DNA of 34,507 nucleotides, from assembly GCF_013032505.1 (NCBI RefSeq), contig NZ_WQCG01000014.1, forward strand, positions 1 through 34,507, written 5' to 3'. The notes under the pieces were generated by a model, which saw only the letters and a list, made by a program, of their open reading frames with translations, ran no database searches and was not told where the DNA came from. Made by a program: the position numbers and the translations under genes. How positions within the stretch are numbered: the stretch's first letter is position 1; each line of letters opens with the position of its first letter. Positions 1 to 7,622 of the stretch are shown piece after piece. The stretch is from Ruegeria atlantica. Lineage in GTDB: Bacteria; Pseudomonadota; Alphaproteobacteria; Rhodobacterales; Rhodobacteraceae.

Positions 1-57
1 AAATACTATGACGATGTCGATATCGCGGAAAATCCTGCAGCGGATTTGTTGGGGTAA
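1..57 (+). CDS. C-terminal end of an unknown gene (partial)
   Basis: Reading frame 1 is open from the window edge to a TAA at 55-57, ending in an acidic tail with the pattern DDVDIAENPAADLLG. Only 18 codons are visible, so the product cannot be named. Its stop lies just before the hairpin that terminates the oppositely oriented parAB operon, as expected for a convergent neighbour. The short length leaves a real chance that this is not a gene. Confidence 0.35.
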   Translation, partial: KYYDDVDIAENPAADLLG

Positions 58-62
58 TCACC

Positions 63-95
63 AAAAAACGAAAACGCCGGGCTTTGGACCCGGCG
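63..95 (-). terminator. Rho-independent terminator of parAB
   Basis: Perfect 7-bp arms CGCCGGG (75-81) and CCCGGCG (89-95) enclose a 7-nt loop. Read on the minus strand, the stem is followed by TTTTCGTTTTTT (74 down to 63). It lies about 30 bp beyond the parB stop codon. Confidence 0.8.
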
Positions 96-123
96 CTTGG
101 TGTTAACAAGGATCTGCTTCAAC

Positions 124-139
124 CTTACCCGTGGGTAAG
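124..139. promoter_or_regulatory. parS-like palindrome at the parB stop codon
   Basis: The sequence is CTTACCCGTGGGTAAG: 7-bp inverted arms around a GT centre. The same motif recurs at 1537-1552 and, with an AT centre, at 2633-2648. On the minus strand the site encodes the last parB residues (LTHG) and its TAA stop, so one sequence is both coding and a candidate ParB-binding site. Confidence 0.7.
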
Positions 140-1231
140 ATTGTCATCCTCCTGCAGGTCGTCAATCAGGGTGGCAATGGCCTTCTCCAATTTTCCCCGA
201 TCCACGCGAGTGAAATCCAGATCGTAACGCAGCTCAATCCGGCCACTGGAGGCCGAGCACTTGGCAACCCCTGCCCGGCTCGAAACCTGAAACGTAGTTT
301 TTGCACGGCGCGTCTTACCGCTCCGCGACACTGCAGGTTTCCTCGGCGCGGTGGTCTCCGGCGACACAAAGTCCCGAAGAATGGCCACTTCACGCGGGCC
401 ATCCCGATCGGGTTCACTCATCACCGCCGTGCTGACCTGTCGGATCAGTCCGGGATTGGCGTCGAGTTTACGTTTCAGTTCGACCCCCAGATTGCGAGGA
501 ATTTCGTTGGGATGAATAAGCACATTGTCCAGCATCATCAGCAAACTGGCGAAGGATCGTATGTAGCTCCGCTTGGTGTAGCTGGCGGACTTGAACAAAA
601 TTGCCACGGCCTTGGCCACGTCCGGGCATTCATTCTCTGGGTCCTCAGCAAAGGCCCGCGCCAACGCGCCCATTTCAGCAAAGGAGATGTCCTTGCGGAT
701 CAGGTTCTCGTCCACCATGCGCCGGTAGCTGTCATTCAGATCCGTCGCATCGGAAATACCCGCCGGGATTCTGGCATAGGACGCATTGCCGGTTTCCTCA
801 TGCAAAGCCCGATACGCGGACAGGCGGCGCATACCCTGAATCAGGTCAAACCGCCCATCCGACCGGCGTTCGAGACGAATGGGATTCGACAGACCGACGT
901 CGCGGATCGAGTCTTTCAATTCCTCCAGTTCAGGATCAGGTCCAGCCGTGCGATCACGGGTAAGCTTTTCAGTCACGATATCCGCCAAGGCCACGTGCTC
1001 GGTTACCAATCCTTCAGACCGCAGCCGGACCAATTCATGCGCCAGACGATCGTTCTCGGCGCGGATCGAATCCTCGGTGGATTGCTGGTTGCGCAGCGCG
1101 TCGGCGTTTTCCGAAATCGCTGTGGCCATTGGCCCGCGTCTCTTTTCCAGCACCTTATCCGGTACCTTGCCAACCGGGAAGTCATCCGTGGCCGGCATGT
1201 CGATGTCGAACATTCTGCGTTTACGGCTCAT
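125..1231 (-). CDS. parB: Plasmid partitioning protein ParB
   Basis: This 368-aa protein is the centromere-binding part of the plasmid segregation system: it loads at parS and works with ParA to move plasmid copies apart. The ParB N-terminal (ParB/Srx) domain lies near residues 80-180. It carries the nucleotide-binding motif variant QGMRRLSAYRAL and the conserved ENLIRKDISFAEMG segment, followed by a helix-turn-helix region (about 185-240) and a basic linker (about 300-320). The ATG at 1229-1231 overlaps the parA stop (ATGA), so the two are translationally coupled. The first 60 residues form a charged, probably helical leader, as in RepB-type ParB proteins of plasmids. A rho-independent terminator follows. 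The family assignment is firm; the exact incompatibility group is not read from ParB alone. Confidence 0.95.
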   Translation of the reverse strand: MSRKRRMFDIDMPATDDFPVGKVPDKVLEKRRGPMATAISENADALRNQQSTEDSIRAENDRLAHELVRLRSEGLVTEHVALADIVTEKLTRDRTAGPDPELEELKDSIRDVGLSNPIRLERRSDGRFDLIQGMRRLSAYRALHEETGNASYARIPAGISDATDLNDSYRRMVDENLIRKDISFAEMGALARAFAEDPENECPDVAKAVAILFKSASYTKRSYIRSFASLLMMLDNVLIHPNEIPRNLGVELKRKLDANPGLIRQVSTAVMSEPDRDGPREVAILRDFVSPETTAPRKPAVSRSGKTRRAKTTFQVSSRAGVAKCSASSGRIELRYDLDFTRVDRGKLEKAIATLIDDLQEDDNLTHG

Positions 1232-2535
1232 GCGTCATCCTCCAGCTTGTCCCAGGCCGACAGCATCACGCCTCGGAATTCCTCATACACATTGTCAAAG
1301 GTCGAGCGCGCCCGACGCCAGGTCTCGCGGGTCATCTCGCGGTAGTCCATCTCGTAGACCGAACTAAGGAAGCGGCCGGATTGTTCGACAGCGCGGGTCA
1401 TCTCAACCGGGTACTCCGCGACATGTTCTCCAAACACCTTCCTGAACGCGTCGAACATGGCCAAGTGCAAAGCGTTGCCCGGCTCATACCGCGTCAGCAG
1501 GAAGCGCAGTTCGCAGAAGGTTTTTGGCAAGCCGATCTTACCCGTGGGTAAGGTTTTATCGAAACCATAGGCCAGGTCTTCCAGCGCTTCGGCCAGCTGT
1601 CCAATGAACGAGGTGGTCGAGTCATACTCCCAATAGCCGGGGCCGGAAGGGACATAAAGCATGTCAGCAGCAAAGACTGCGTTCATCGACTGGTAACCAA
1701 TCGCAGGTGGGCAATCGAACAGGATCAGGTCATAAGCGTCATCCGGGATCTGATCCAGATAGCGCGACACCGCGGCAAAAAACGACCACTCGGGGTTTAG
1801 ATGCCGGTACTGCGCCGAGGCAAATTCCACAAAGGCCGCGTTGGCGCAGGAGGGGATGACATCGATGGTCGACCAGGAACTCTGCTTGATGAAGTCCGAG
1901 ATGCGCAAATCGCCGAGCCCCATATCCGTAATCGACGGCGGCAACTCGCGGCGGGGCAGGGCAGTGCCGGATTCGGCAGCGGCAGGACGGTTGTTCATCC
2001 GCTCGGTTTCGCGGATCAGATCGCGCGCCATGATGCCCCAGACGGTGAAATCCTCGGCCACGTCCGTCAGACCCATTGAATGGCTCAGCGTCGCCTGAGG
2101 GTCGAAATCCACTACCAGCACACGATAGCCATCTAGCGCGGCGGCGTGGGCCAGATGCAGGGCGACAGTGGACTTGCCCGCGCCACCTTTGAAATTGGCC
2201 ACGGCTGCGCGAATGGCGCGCTTGCCGGCGGGGCGAGGCGGCATCAGGGATTTGCGATTCACCTTGAGCCGGCGGCGCAGCTCATTCACTTCTTCCAGGC
2301 TGAACCAGCGCTGACGGCCATCGGGCTCAACCTCGCCCCCGGGCAGGGAAGGGTCGGCCGCCAGCTTGCCGCGAAAAGTGGACTGATTGACGCGAAAGAT
2401 CAGCTCGGACACCTCCCAGCTCGAAAAGCGGCGGAGGGTCTTTTCCATCTCCGGGCTGAAGGTTTGCTGGCGAATCCAGCCCTGCAGCTTGAGGGACTGA
2501 TTGCGCAGGGCGTTCAGGTCTTCGTGCGTGTACAT
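1228..2535 (-). CDS. parA: Plasmid partitioning ATPase ParA
   Basis: This 435-aa protein is a Walker-type ATPase that drives plasmid segregation with ParB and usually represses its own operon. The deviant Walker A motif NFKGGAGKSTVALH lies near residue 114, followed by VVDFDPQATLSHSMG (Walker A'/switch I region) and LILFDCPPAIG (Walker B). The roughly 100-residue N-terminal extension contains a MerR-like helix-turn-helix (WFSLEEVNELRRRL), which marks it as a large type Ia/RepA-like ParA able to bind DNA. The ATG at 2533-2535 has a GAGG-like ribosome site just upstream. A perfect parS-like palindrome at 2633-2648 sits in the promoter region, and a second copy lies inside the gene. It is the first gene of a parA-parB operon and diverges from rep. 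Confidence 0.96.
   Translation of the reverse strand: MYTHEDLNALRNQSLKLQGWIRQQTFSPEMEKTLRRFSSWEVSELIFRVNQSTFRGKLAADPSLPGGEVEPDGRQRWFSLEEVNELRRRLKVNRKSLMPPRPAGKRAIRAAVANFKGGAGKSTVALHLAHAAALDGYRVLVVDFDPQATLSHSMGLTDVAEDFTVWGIMARDLIRETERMNNRPAAAESGTALPRRELPPSITDMGLGDLRISDFIKQSSWSTIDVIPSCANAAFVEFASAQYRHLNPEWSFFAAVSRYLDQIPDDAYDLILFDCPPAIGYQSMNAVFAADMLYVPSGPGYWEYDSTTSFIGQLAEALEDLAYGFDKTLPTGKIGLPKTFCELRFLLTRYEPGNALHLAMFDAFRKVFGEHVAEYPVEMTRAVEQSGRFLSSVYEMDYREMTRETWRRARSTFDNVYEEFRGVMLSAWDKLEDDA
1537..1552. promoter_or_regulatory. parS-like palindrome inside parA
   Basis: A second copy of CTTACCCGTGGGTAAG lies within the parA coding sequence, where the minus strand reads LPTGK. It is identical to the copy at 124-139. 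Confidence 0.65.
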
Positions 2536-2632
2536 GCCTCAGGTCTCGTTTTTTGGGACGCTATTTTCTATGTTTTTTCTATTTACGCTTGATTTGCGCT
2601 TTTTGCAAAAGAATTTATCATAAGAGTGCGAT

Positions 2633-2648
2633 CTTACCCATGGGTAAG
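2633..2648. promoter_or_regulatory. parS-like palindrome / parAB operator
   Basis: CTTACCCATGGGTAAG is a perfect 16-bp palindrome about 100 bp upstream of the parA start, in the parA-rep intergenic region. Three copies of the same arms occur within 2.5 kb of the partition genes. The position suggests both partition-complex assembly and autoregulation of parAB. Confidence 0.8.
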
Positions 2649-2991
2649 AAAACAAAGGGTTCCCAGCCGCCAACCGATTCGGAGGCCCTTTGATTCGACT
2701 GCCTCTCAGACCACGGTCCTTGCATCAGGATTTAGGGGGTCATAATAGAAAGCCCTACTCCATTTAGGGGGGCACATCTAGGAAATAAGGGGACGTCCCA
2801 TATGTCCCCCATCACCAGTACTTCACCCATTTTCTTTTTTAGAATTGGATTTAGATTGGACCAAACTCGAGCTCAAATCAGACTCCACTTGACAGAATCG
2901 TCAGTTTGGACGCTAATCAGGTCAACATAGCGAAAAGCGTTGGCAAACAGCGCGGCAGCGGCGGTATCATCCGTCCGAGGCAGATATAGCG
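2649..2991. other. parA-rep intergenic region, candidate origin of replication
   Basis: No gene is seen here. The stretch holds direct repeats ATTTAGGGGG (2730-2739 and 2762-2771) with a weaker third relative near 2778-2790, and an inverted repeat GGGGAC (2789-2794) / GTCCCC (2804-2809). An AT-rich segment follows around 2820-2855, with ATTGGA repeated around TTTAG. Repeats next to an AT-rich segment, directly upstream of rep, are what a plasmid oriV would look like. No match to a classic DnaA box was seen. The assignment is an inference from position. Confidence 0.45.
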
Positions 2992-3687
2992 GTGAGAACA
3001 GGTATGCAGGTTGCAAAACCGGTGGGGCGGAATGCGCCTGCCATAAAATATGACATACTATCGGCTTTGACTGTGCACGCCTTGTCCGGAGACAAGCACC
3101 AACAGCGCAGTATTCTTCGCGTCATCGCTCTGATCACCACACGCTATAATTGGCGCAGCAATGAACTGTCGATCGGTAGGGAAGAGATCGCCCGCCTCTG
3201 GTCAGTGAACGAACGGACAGTAAAGCGGGAGATGGCCAAGCTGCGGACAATGGGTTGGATCGCTGTCAAACGTCCGGCGGCCCGTGGCCGTGTTGCGGTC
3301 TATGAGTTTGATCTGAAGCAACTGATGGTGGACACCTCGGAGGTCTGGCCCACCATTGGCTCCGATTTTCAGGCGCGGATGACCGAAGAGCCGGAAGGCC
3401 AAACTAATATCGTGCCGTTCAAGGTTAAACCACCTGCACTCGATTCGCGCGGGACGGATGTCTGGACACAGGTTCAGACCATTCTGCATGGGCGCGACCC
3501 CGAGCTTTGGTCCAGCTGGTTCCAGCATCTGACAGAGGCCGACAGGGCAGGGGGGGTAGTGACCCTGATGGCGCCGTCCCGTTTTATGGCCGACTACATC
3601 GCGCAGAAGTGGTCGGCGCGTCTGCTTGCTGTCTATAGCCGTGTTGACCCCGACGTGCGCAGCCTGCGCTTTGAAGCGGCTGAATAG
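2992..3687 (+). CDS. DnaA-like plasmid replication initiator
   Basis: This 231-aa protein is the likely replication initiator. Residues about 18-115 form a winged helix-turn-helix (SIGREEIARLWSVNERTVKR, then a KRPAARGRVAVYEF wing) like plasmid Rep DNA-binding domains. Residues about 155-228 (from VWTQVQTILHGRD to VRSLRFEAAE, including WSSWFQHL and FMADYIAQKW) resemble domain I of chromosomal DnaA. Rhodobacterales plasmids use a replicase type of about this size called DnaA-like, so length and domain order agree. A GTG opens the frame at 2992; an ATG at 3004 preceded by ACAGG is an alternative start four codons in. It diverges from parAB across the candidate origin. The family call is good; the exact subtype needs alignment. 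Confidence 0.88.
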   Translation: MRTGMQVAKPVGRNAPAIKYDILSALTVHALSGDKHQQRSILRVIALITTRYNWRSNELSIGREEIARLWSVNERTVKREMAKLRTMGWIAVKRPAARGRVAVYEFDLKQLMVDTSEVWPTIGSDFQARMTEEPEGQTNIVPFKVKPPALDSRGTDVWTQVQTILHGRDPELWSSWFQHLTEADRAGGVVTLMAPSRFMADYIAQKWSARLLAVYSRVDPDVRSLRFEAAE

Positions 3688-3989
3688 GATCGCCCCAAGG
3701 AATACATGCGTCACCAGGCGTTATGCTAAGGGCGGTCATATCAAACTTGCGGGGACGCAAGGCCGTATAAGCGAGGCACCGCTGTTCTTCCGGTTCGGGA
3801 ACACCATCGAGCAGTGGCCACATGCTAACCTTTTTGCAGTTTGGCACGGCGGCCTGGATATTTCTCGCCAGGTACTTTCAATACCGCGATCCGTTTGGTC
3901 TTGAAGCGGAACTGCCACGACGCGCCGGGCGATACCCTAGCTTCGATTGATTTGAACCAAACAATTATTCAGATCAAAATGATTGGAAA
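3688..3989. other. Gene-free stretch after rep
   Basis: I see no supported gene. Open frames here (3626-3904 on plus, 3584-3918 on minus) overlap rep or lack a ribosome site and a recognisable motif. No clear terminator hairpin for rep was found. Confidence 0.4.
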
Positions 3990-4409
3990 GTGTTTACCAA
4001 TCTCCTCATGACGCAAGTCTGGCAATCCAAATACTGGCCCAAATTCACTTATGACCATGAGCGGGTAGAACCGTACCTAGCAACATCATCTCAAATGGTC
4101 GGTGAAGTCACAGGCCTCATTGACGGGCCTCCGGATACCGACCGGGAGGAGTTTCACCTTTCGCAACTTGCCCAAGAGGCCATCTCCTCTTTTGCAATCG
4201 AAGGAGTGCCCTTGGACGAGACCGAGATCCAGGCCTCAATTGTTGCGTCACTGAAGCACCGTGACAGGCGCGGTGCAATTGCAAGTGGGCTACAAGGGTT
4301 ACATCGCTTTGGCGGCGGCGATGACAAAAGCAACGTTGATGACACGGCCTACGTCGTCGAGAGCGAGTCCCCTGCTCCGATGAAGGAGGGGAGACGAGAA
4401 CATCTCTGA
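3990..4409 (+). pseudogene. Truncated Fic-family protein (N-terminal DUF4172 part only)
   Basis: The first 90 codons match the N-terminal domain seen in Fic/Doc proteins (DUF4172): WQSKYWPKFTYD, then LSQLAQEAISSFAIEGVPLD and a following EIQASIVASL helix. In intact family members this is followed by the AMP-transferase core with HPFxxGNGR. Here that core is absent and the frame ends at 139 aa with a low-complexity, charged tail, so the gene is cut short, probably by frameshift and deletion near 4280-4400. The likely start is the GTG at 3990 or the ATG at 4008. Intact relatives transfer AMP to target proteins; this remnant cannot. It may be all that is left of a toxin-like gene in a decaying accessory region. 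Confidence 0.65.
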
Positions 4410-4425
4410 AGCAGTTTGAAAGGGT

Positions 4426-4725
4426 TCAGGGTTTGTTGCTGTCGATCCAGCGGGACATCAAGGTGCGGTCGCGGAAACACTCATCCGGGACCGCACTGCG
4501 TTTAATGCGGGCGATGCGCTCAGCGAAGGCGACTTGTTTGGAGCTGGGCCTGGTGTCGCAGGCACGCGGGGTGGCCAACTGAGTGTCGATCCACTGACTG
4601 AGCTGGCGACGGTCTTGCAGAGCCTCCCAGGGGAGAGCAACGTTTTGTCTCTCGGCAATTTTGCGAGCATAGGCCAGCTGCTTTTGCGTAGCTGGCAGCG
4701 CTTCGGCTTTGATGGTCTGGGACAT
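4426..4725 (-). CDS. Small protein with two KQxxYAxxIA...WID repeats
   Basis: This 99-aa protein consists of two copies of one motif. Copy one (about residues 12-52) reads TQKQLAYARKIAERQNVALP...DRRQLSQWID; copy two (about 60-97) reads SSKQVAFAERIARIKRSAVP...DRTLMSRWID. Similar short helical modules occur as C-terminal repeats of some plasmid topoisomerase III-type enzymes, which suggests a nucleic-acid-binding role, but this is only a resemblance. I chose the ATG at 4723-4725 because AAAGAGGA lies 7 bp upstream; a longer frame up to 4803 has no such site. It is divergent from the membrane-protein gene at 4915. Function unknown. Confidence 0.7.
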   Translation of the reverse strand: MSQTIKAEALPATQKQLAYARKIAERQNVALPWEALQDRRQLSQWIDTQLATPRACDTRPSSKQVAFAERIARIKRSAVPDECFRDRTLMSRWIDSNKP

Positions 4726-4914
4726 GGCAGTATCCTCTTTCAGCATCAGCCCCAATATAGAACAAAGAGGGGGTAAGCGCAATCCATATAGTGAATTACT
4801 CAATTCGAGATACCATATATAGTGCTATCCCCACGATACCGCTGAAAGTCAGCATTGACTTACTTGGGGTTCGATCCGCTGGGGGGATTGGGGTTCTTGA
4901 AAGGGAAGTGTTTG
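4726..4914. promoter_or_regulatory. Divergent intergenic region with repeated CCATATAGTG
   Basis: CCATATAGTG (4784-4793) and CCATATATAGTG (4813-4824) form a near-direct repeat about 30 bp apart between two divergently transcribed genes. This suits a pair of regulator-binding sites or -10-like elements. No regulator can be assigned. Confidence 0.3.
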
Positions 4915-5409
4915 ATGGTAGCCACCCGGGAGTATGGACACAACCGATCAGCTTCGGCGTCCGGTATCGTGCTGATCATGATTGCCTGTTTCGAGCTCTA
5001 TATCGCTTTTGCCACCGCCATCATCGCGTTTGGTTTTGCCGGATGGTCCAGCTCGCGGCACATCGCAATGTGCTATTTCAAACGCGCCGCCGAAAAGGTG
5101 CTGAACCTGTTTATGGCGCTGTTCCGTGGCGTGCTCATATCCCAACTCGCAACCTTCGATCTCAGCGAGAGGAAGGGCCAGGCTATGATGCTAGCGGTTT
5201 TCCTGGCAATTCTTGCTATAATGATGACCTGCGCGCCCGACGCCGTTGAAGAGGTCCTGACAGGCCACGCCGGAAACTCCCTCGCCGGACAGATCGCCCG
5301 AATGATTGGGAGTGGGGCATTTAGAACTGCGCGGCGGGTCGGGGGTGGGACGTTTCAAACCTTAAAACAGATCGGGGGGGGAAATGACACAACCAGGAAC
5401 CGAACATAA
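4915..5409 (+). CDS. Small membrane protein, unknown function
   Basis: This 164-aa product has a hydrophobic segment at about residues 18-45 (from IVLIMIACFELYIAFATAII on), another at about 66-85 and a third at about 98-115 (MMLAVFLAILAIMM). The tail is soluble and Gly/Arg-rich (about 128-164). I chose the ATG at 4915 because GAAAGGGAAG lies just upstream; the frame is open from 4855 but without a ribosome site. The 3' end overlaps the next gene (5384) by 26 bp, which indicates co-transcription. No family is recognised. Several membrane spans followed by small soluble genes is common in plasmid accessory operons, but nothing more specific can be said. Confidence 0.6.
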   Translation: MVATREYGHNRSASASGIVLIMIACFELYIAFATAIIAFGFAGWSSSRHIAMCYFKRAAEKVLNLFMALFRGVLISQLATFDLSERKGQAMMLAVFLAILAIMMTCAPDAVEEVLTGHAGNSLAGQIARMIGSGAFRTARRVGGGTFQTLKQIGGGNDTTRNRT

Positions 5410-5710
5410 CCACGTCGAAGGTCGCATGGCGCTGATCAGGAAAATCGAGGCCATCTGTGCCACTCCGAAGGATGCACTGAATGTAGAATTTACGGGCATC
5501 GTACTCATCGTTCTCACGGCCCTCATCGAAAACGGTGGTGCCCTGTCCGTAAATGGCACAGCGGCGGATGCTCGGGAACGGCCCGGTGGACCGCCGAGGG
5601 TCGTTTTGCGTCTTCACGGGCTCGAAGTGAGTGGACAGAATATGGAGGAGGCCATAAGCAGCTGGCTTGAGGCCGCCAGAGACAACCTGGACAGGAGGGT
5701 TGTCACATAA
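5384..5710 (+). CDS. Hypothetical 108-aa protein
   Basis: The start ATG lies within the end of the upstream membrane-protein gene, right after a G-rich ribosome site (GGGGGGGGAA). The product has an apparently helical first half (MALIRKIEAICATPKDALNVEF, hydrophobic IVLIVLTALIENGG near 40-52) and a second half with VVLRLHGLEVSGQNMEEAISSWLEAARDN. No catalytic motif or known domain is recognised. The overlap with the upstream gene supports a translated, coupled gene. About 200 bp without a gene follow, ending in the inverted repeat at 5893-5913. Confidence 0.6.
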   Translation: MTQPGTEHNHVEGRMALIRKIEAICATPKDALNVEFTGIVLIVLTALIENGGALSVNGTAADARERPGGPPRVVLRLHGLEVSGQNMEEAISSWLEAARDNLDRRVVT

Positions 5711-5892
5711 CCGACGGCACCAAAAAGTACCCGGTCAATTGCGCCTGCATGTAGAGTCGAACGCGCTCCGCTTCACAATCGCTGCTTTTGATCTGCATAC
5801 TGGCCCACGAATTCAATGAAACCACGCGCGCTTTAGATACCTTGTGACTCCGTTTGGAATGTACCCGCTGCACAAGAATTTCAGGTTAAGAG

Positions 5893-5913
5893 CTGTTATA
5901 TTGAATATAGCAG
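5893..5913. promoter_or_regulatory. Near-perfect inverted repeat upstream of the 6005 gene
   Basis: CTGTTATAT (5893-5901) and ATATAGCAG (5905-5913) pair at 8 of 9 positions around TGA. The repeat contains a TATATT that could serve as a -10 box, so it is a candidate operator overlapping a promoter. Confidence 0.4.
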
Positions 5914-6004
5914 AGTGCTAACTGCAGGGATGGGTTCTGCCGCTCGTAGACCCGCGTTACGACAAGGCAAGCCAGGAGGGCTTCAAGAGCATGGACGTCG
6001 AGCA

Positions 6005-6379
6005 ATGAACCAACACAGTACAAATACGCCGAGATCGGACACTCCTCCTGATCCACCTTTCACCAAAATCCGTCAGGTCGAAGTGCGCAAAGGCCTGTTT
6101 GTGACGATTACCGTGGGGTATCGCAGCACAGATGCGACAGAGCCTTGCGTGGTGCTTTTTGGCAGCGGCGTACCGGATGATTCACATCTCAACTGGAAAT
6201 ACCGTGACGGCTGCGTGATGATTTCCTGGGCGCTGGAAAACGGTGTCCGCCTCGATCAGCTGTCGAAGTTTCTGCGCGAGCCGGAGTTCGAAACACATAC
6301 CATCGAAATTGTCCGGAAAATCCTGCAGGTGGTCCGGATCGCTCCTGAATGGCCAGATGTGGCGGGGCGTGGCCAATGA
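6005..6379 (+). CDS. Hypothetical protein, possibly TSCPD-like
   Basis: The 124-aa product starts at the ATG at 6005; the frame is open from a GTG at 5915, so a longer form up to 154 aa cannot be excluded. The core (about residues 20-110) reads as strand-rich (VEVRKGLFVTITVGYRS, then CVVLFGSG) followed by MISWALENGVRLDQLSKFL. This resembles the TSCPD domain pattern, in which a beta-sheet is followed by 'SLALQHGVPL' and a helix. TSCPD domains occur at the end of some ribonucleotide reductases and as stand-alone proteins. The resemblance is by eye only. The 3' end overlaps the next frame (6369), so the two may be coupled. Confidence 0.5.
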   Translation: MNQHSTNTPRSDTPPDPPFTKIRQVEVRKGLFVTITVGYRSTDATEPCVVLFGSGVPDDSHLNWKYRDGCVMISWALENGVRLDQLSKFLREPEFETHTIEIVRKILQVVRIAPEWPDVAGRGQ

Positions 6380-6587
6380 GGGCGCAAATCCTGTCCGGCG
6401 CGATGTTACCTGCGGTGCTCCGGCCGAACTGGCGACCGCGGAGACCCGGCCTACACCCATCGACGCGCGTACTGCCGGGATGCTGGATTTCATCGGTTCG
6501 CTGGAAGGGCTTTGCAGGACAAATCATGTGAAGAGTGTGGTTCCTCTTTCTCGGAAGCCGCCAAACGTTTTCTTTGGAAGGCGCTGA
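6369..6587 (+). CDS. Hypothetical small protein, possibly truncated
   Basis: A GTG at 6369, preceded by GGCGGGG, opens a 72-codon frame whose end is the TGA at 6585-6587. Codons up to about 6510 look coding (GC-rich third positions; segments AELATAETRPTPIDARTAG and MLDFIGSLEGL). The last 20 codons look less so, suggesting a 3' truncation or frameshift. A competing Arg-rich frame starts at 6376 with ATGA overlap but has worse codon use. No family is recognised with confidence. It overlaps the upstream gene by 11 bp. Confidence 0.35.
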   Translation: MANEGANPVRRDVTCGAPAELATAETRPTPIDARTAGMLDFIGSLEGLCRTNHVKSVVPLSRKPPNVFFGRR

Positions 6588-7622
6588 AGAATTTAAAGTT
6601 TTGCGAGCAGCGTCGTTGTCCCACACAGATAGAGCCCCCACCTACGCCGCCGACCTCGGCGAACTGAAGGATGAAAGCAAAAGTGCACACGCGGCGGAAC
6701 ATCAGTAGGTGAAATACCACAACAATATTGTCCAGACCGATTACGGAAAGCTGACGCAGTCGAGACGGTCATCTGATCCTTGTCTGGTGGGGCGGGCGTC
6801 GAGCAGGCCATCTATCAGGATCTTTCCTGCGAACATCCTTGTTGCCGTAAGCCACAGCCAAAGCGCGCGCTGCGCGAAGAGTGAGGTTCATGATCCAGTT
6901 GTTCACGCTTGCAAAGTTGTAACCGGCCTCTCGTGTTTTGTTCGAATTGAGAAGACGCGCACCTTGCCGGATAGCCTAAGCGATACCAATTTTGGGAGAC
7001 CCTATTCGTAAGGTCAGTGCAGCTACTCCGATGCTCGCTATTATCCTTAGTGATTAAGCTGTTAACTGCTCAGTAGGAACGCAGATTCCCTTTATTTCAA
7101 GAGGCCGCGTTTCTAATTTTTTCCTGCTTTTCAGGAAAAGCGTAGCCAGCCTCACGATTTGGCGTAAGTTAGCGAGTTTCAAAGTTTAACGAGAGAGCGT
7201 CGTTGAGGCTGGCTGCGTAGCTTTTGATAAGAGTATGGCCTGGCGCAGGGAAGGTAGTTGGCCCAGGGCCAGCGTGATGACTGCCAGACTATAGAATGCC
7301 CACGCGGAATAGGAGCGCTGAGCAACAGCCCGCCAGTTTCATTCAAACACCGCAGTTCTCCATGTAACATTAAAGCAGGCCGGTGTGTAATCGGCTGTGT
7401 ATTAGCTGGTGTCGTGCCTTTGATCGCCGGCCAAGTAACCGGGATGGGCGGTTGATTTTTGTTGTCCGCGGCGATACATTTTTCCTGAAGTTATCTCGAA
7501 AGAGAAAGCTCAGCCCCTAAGCCATCGGTGTGCCCGCACTGGTGGCTTTTCCATTTTAAAGGTGTATGGCAGAATCATCTTTAACGTGTTTAACTTTACC
7601 GGAAAACAACCTGGGATAGAGA
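6588..7622. other. About 1 kb with no convincing gene
   Basis: Only short frames without ribosome sites are seen. The minus strand around 6770-6970 shows a stretch with protein-like composition (ARLLNSNKTREAGYNFASV, then NNWIMNLTLRAARALAVAYG) closed by stops on both sides, which may be a gene fragment of unknown origin. Structural elements: a hairpin with 8-bp arms TTTTCCTG (7119-7126) / CAGGAAAA (7132-7139), an 11-bp inverted repeat AGCCAGCCTCA (7144-7154) / TGAGGCTGGCT (7204-7214), and a terminator-like hairpin at 7520-7550. Confidence 0.4.
7520..7550 (+). terminator. Terminator-like hairpin
   Basis: AGCCATCGGTG (7520-7530) and CACTGGTGGCT (7537-7547) pair at 9 of 11 positions around a 6-nt loop and are followed by TTTTCCATTTT on the plus strand. 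It lies upstream of the GIY-YIG gene. The gene it would terminate is not clear. Confidence 0.4.

Noticed and set aside
131..1345. 404-aa open frame antisense to parB
   Set aside because: It lies opposite a clear ParB coding sequence, has no recognisable motif and is a by-product of high-GC codon structure.
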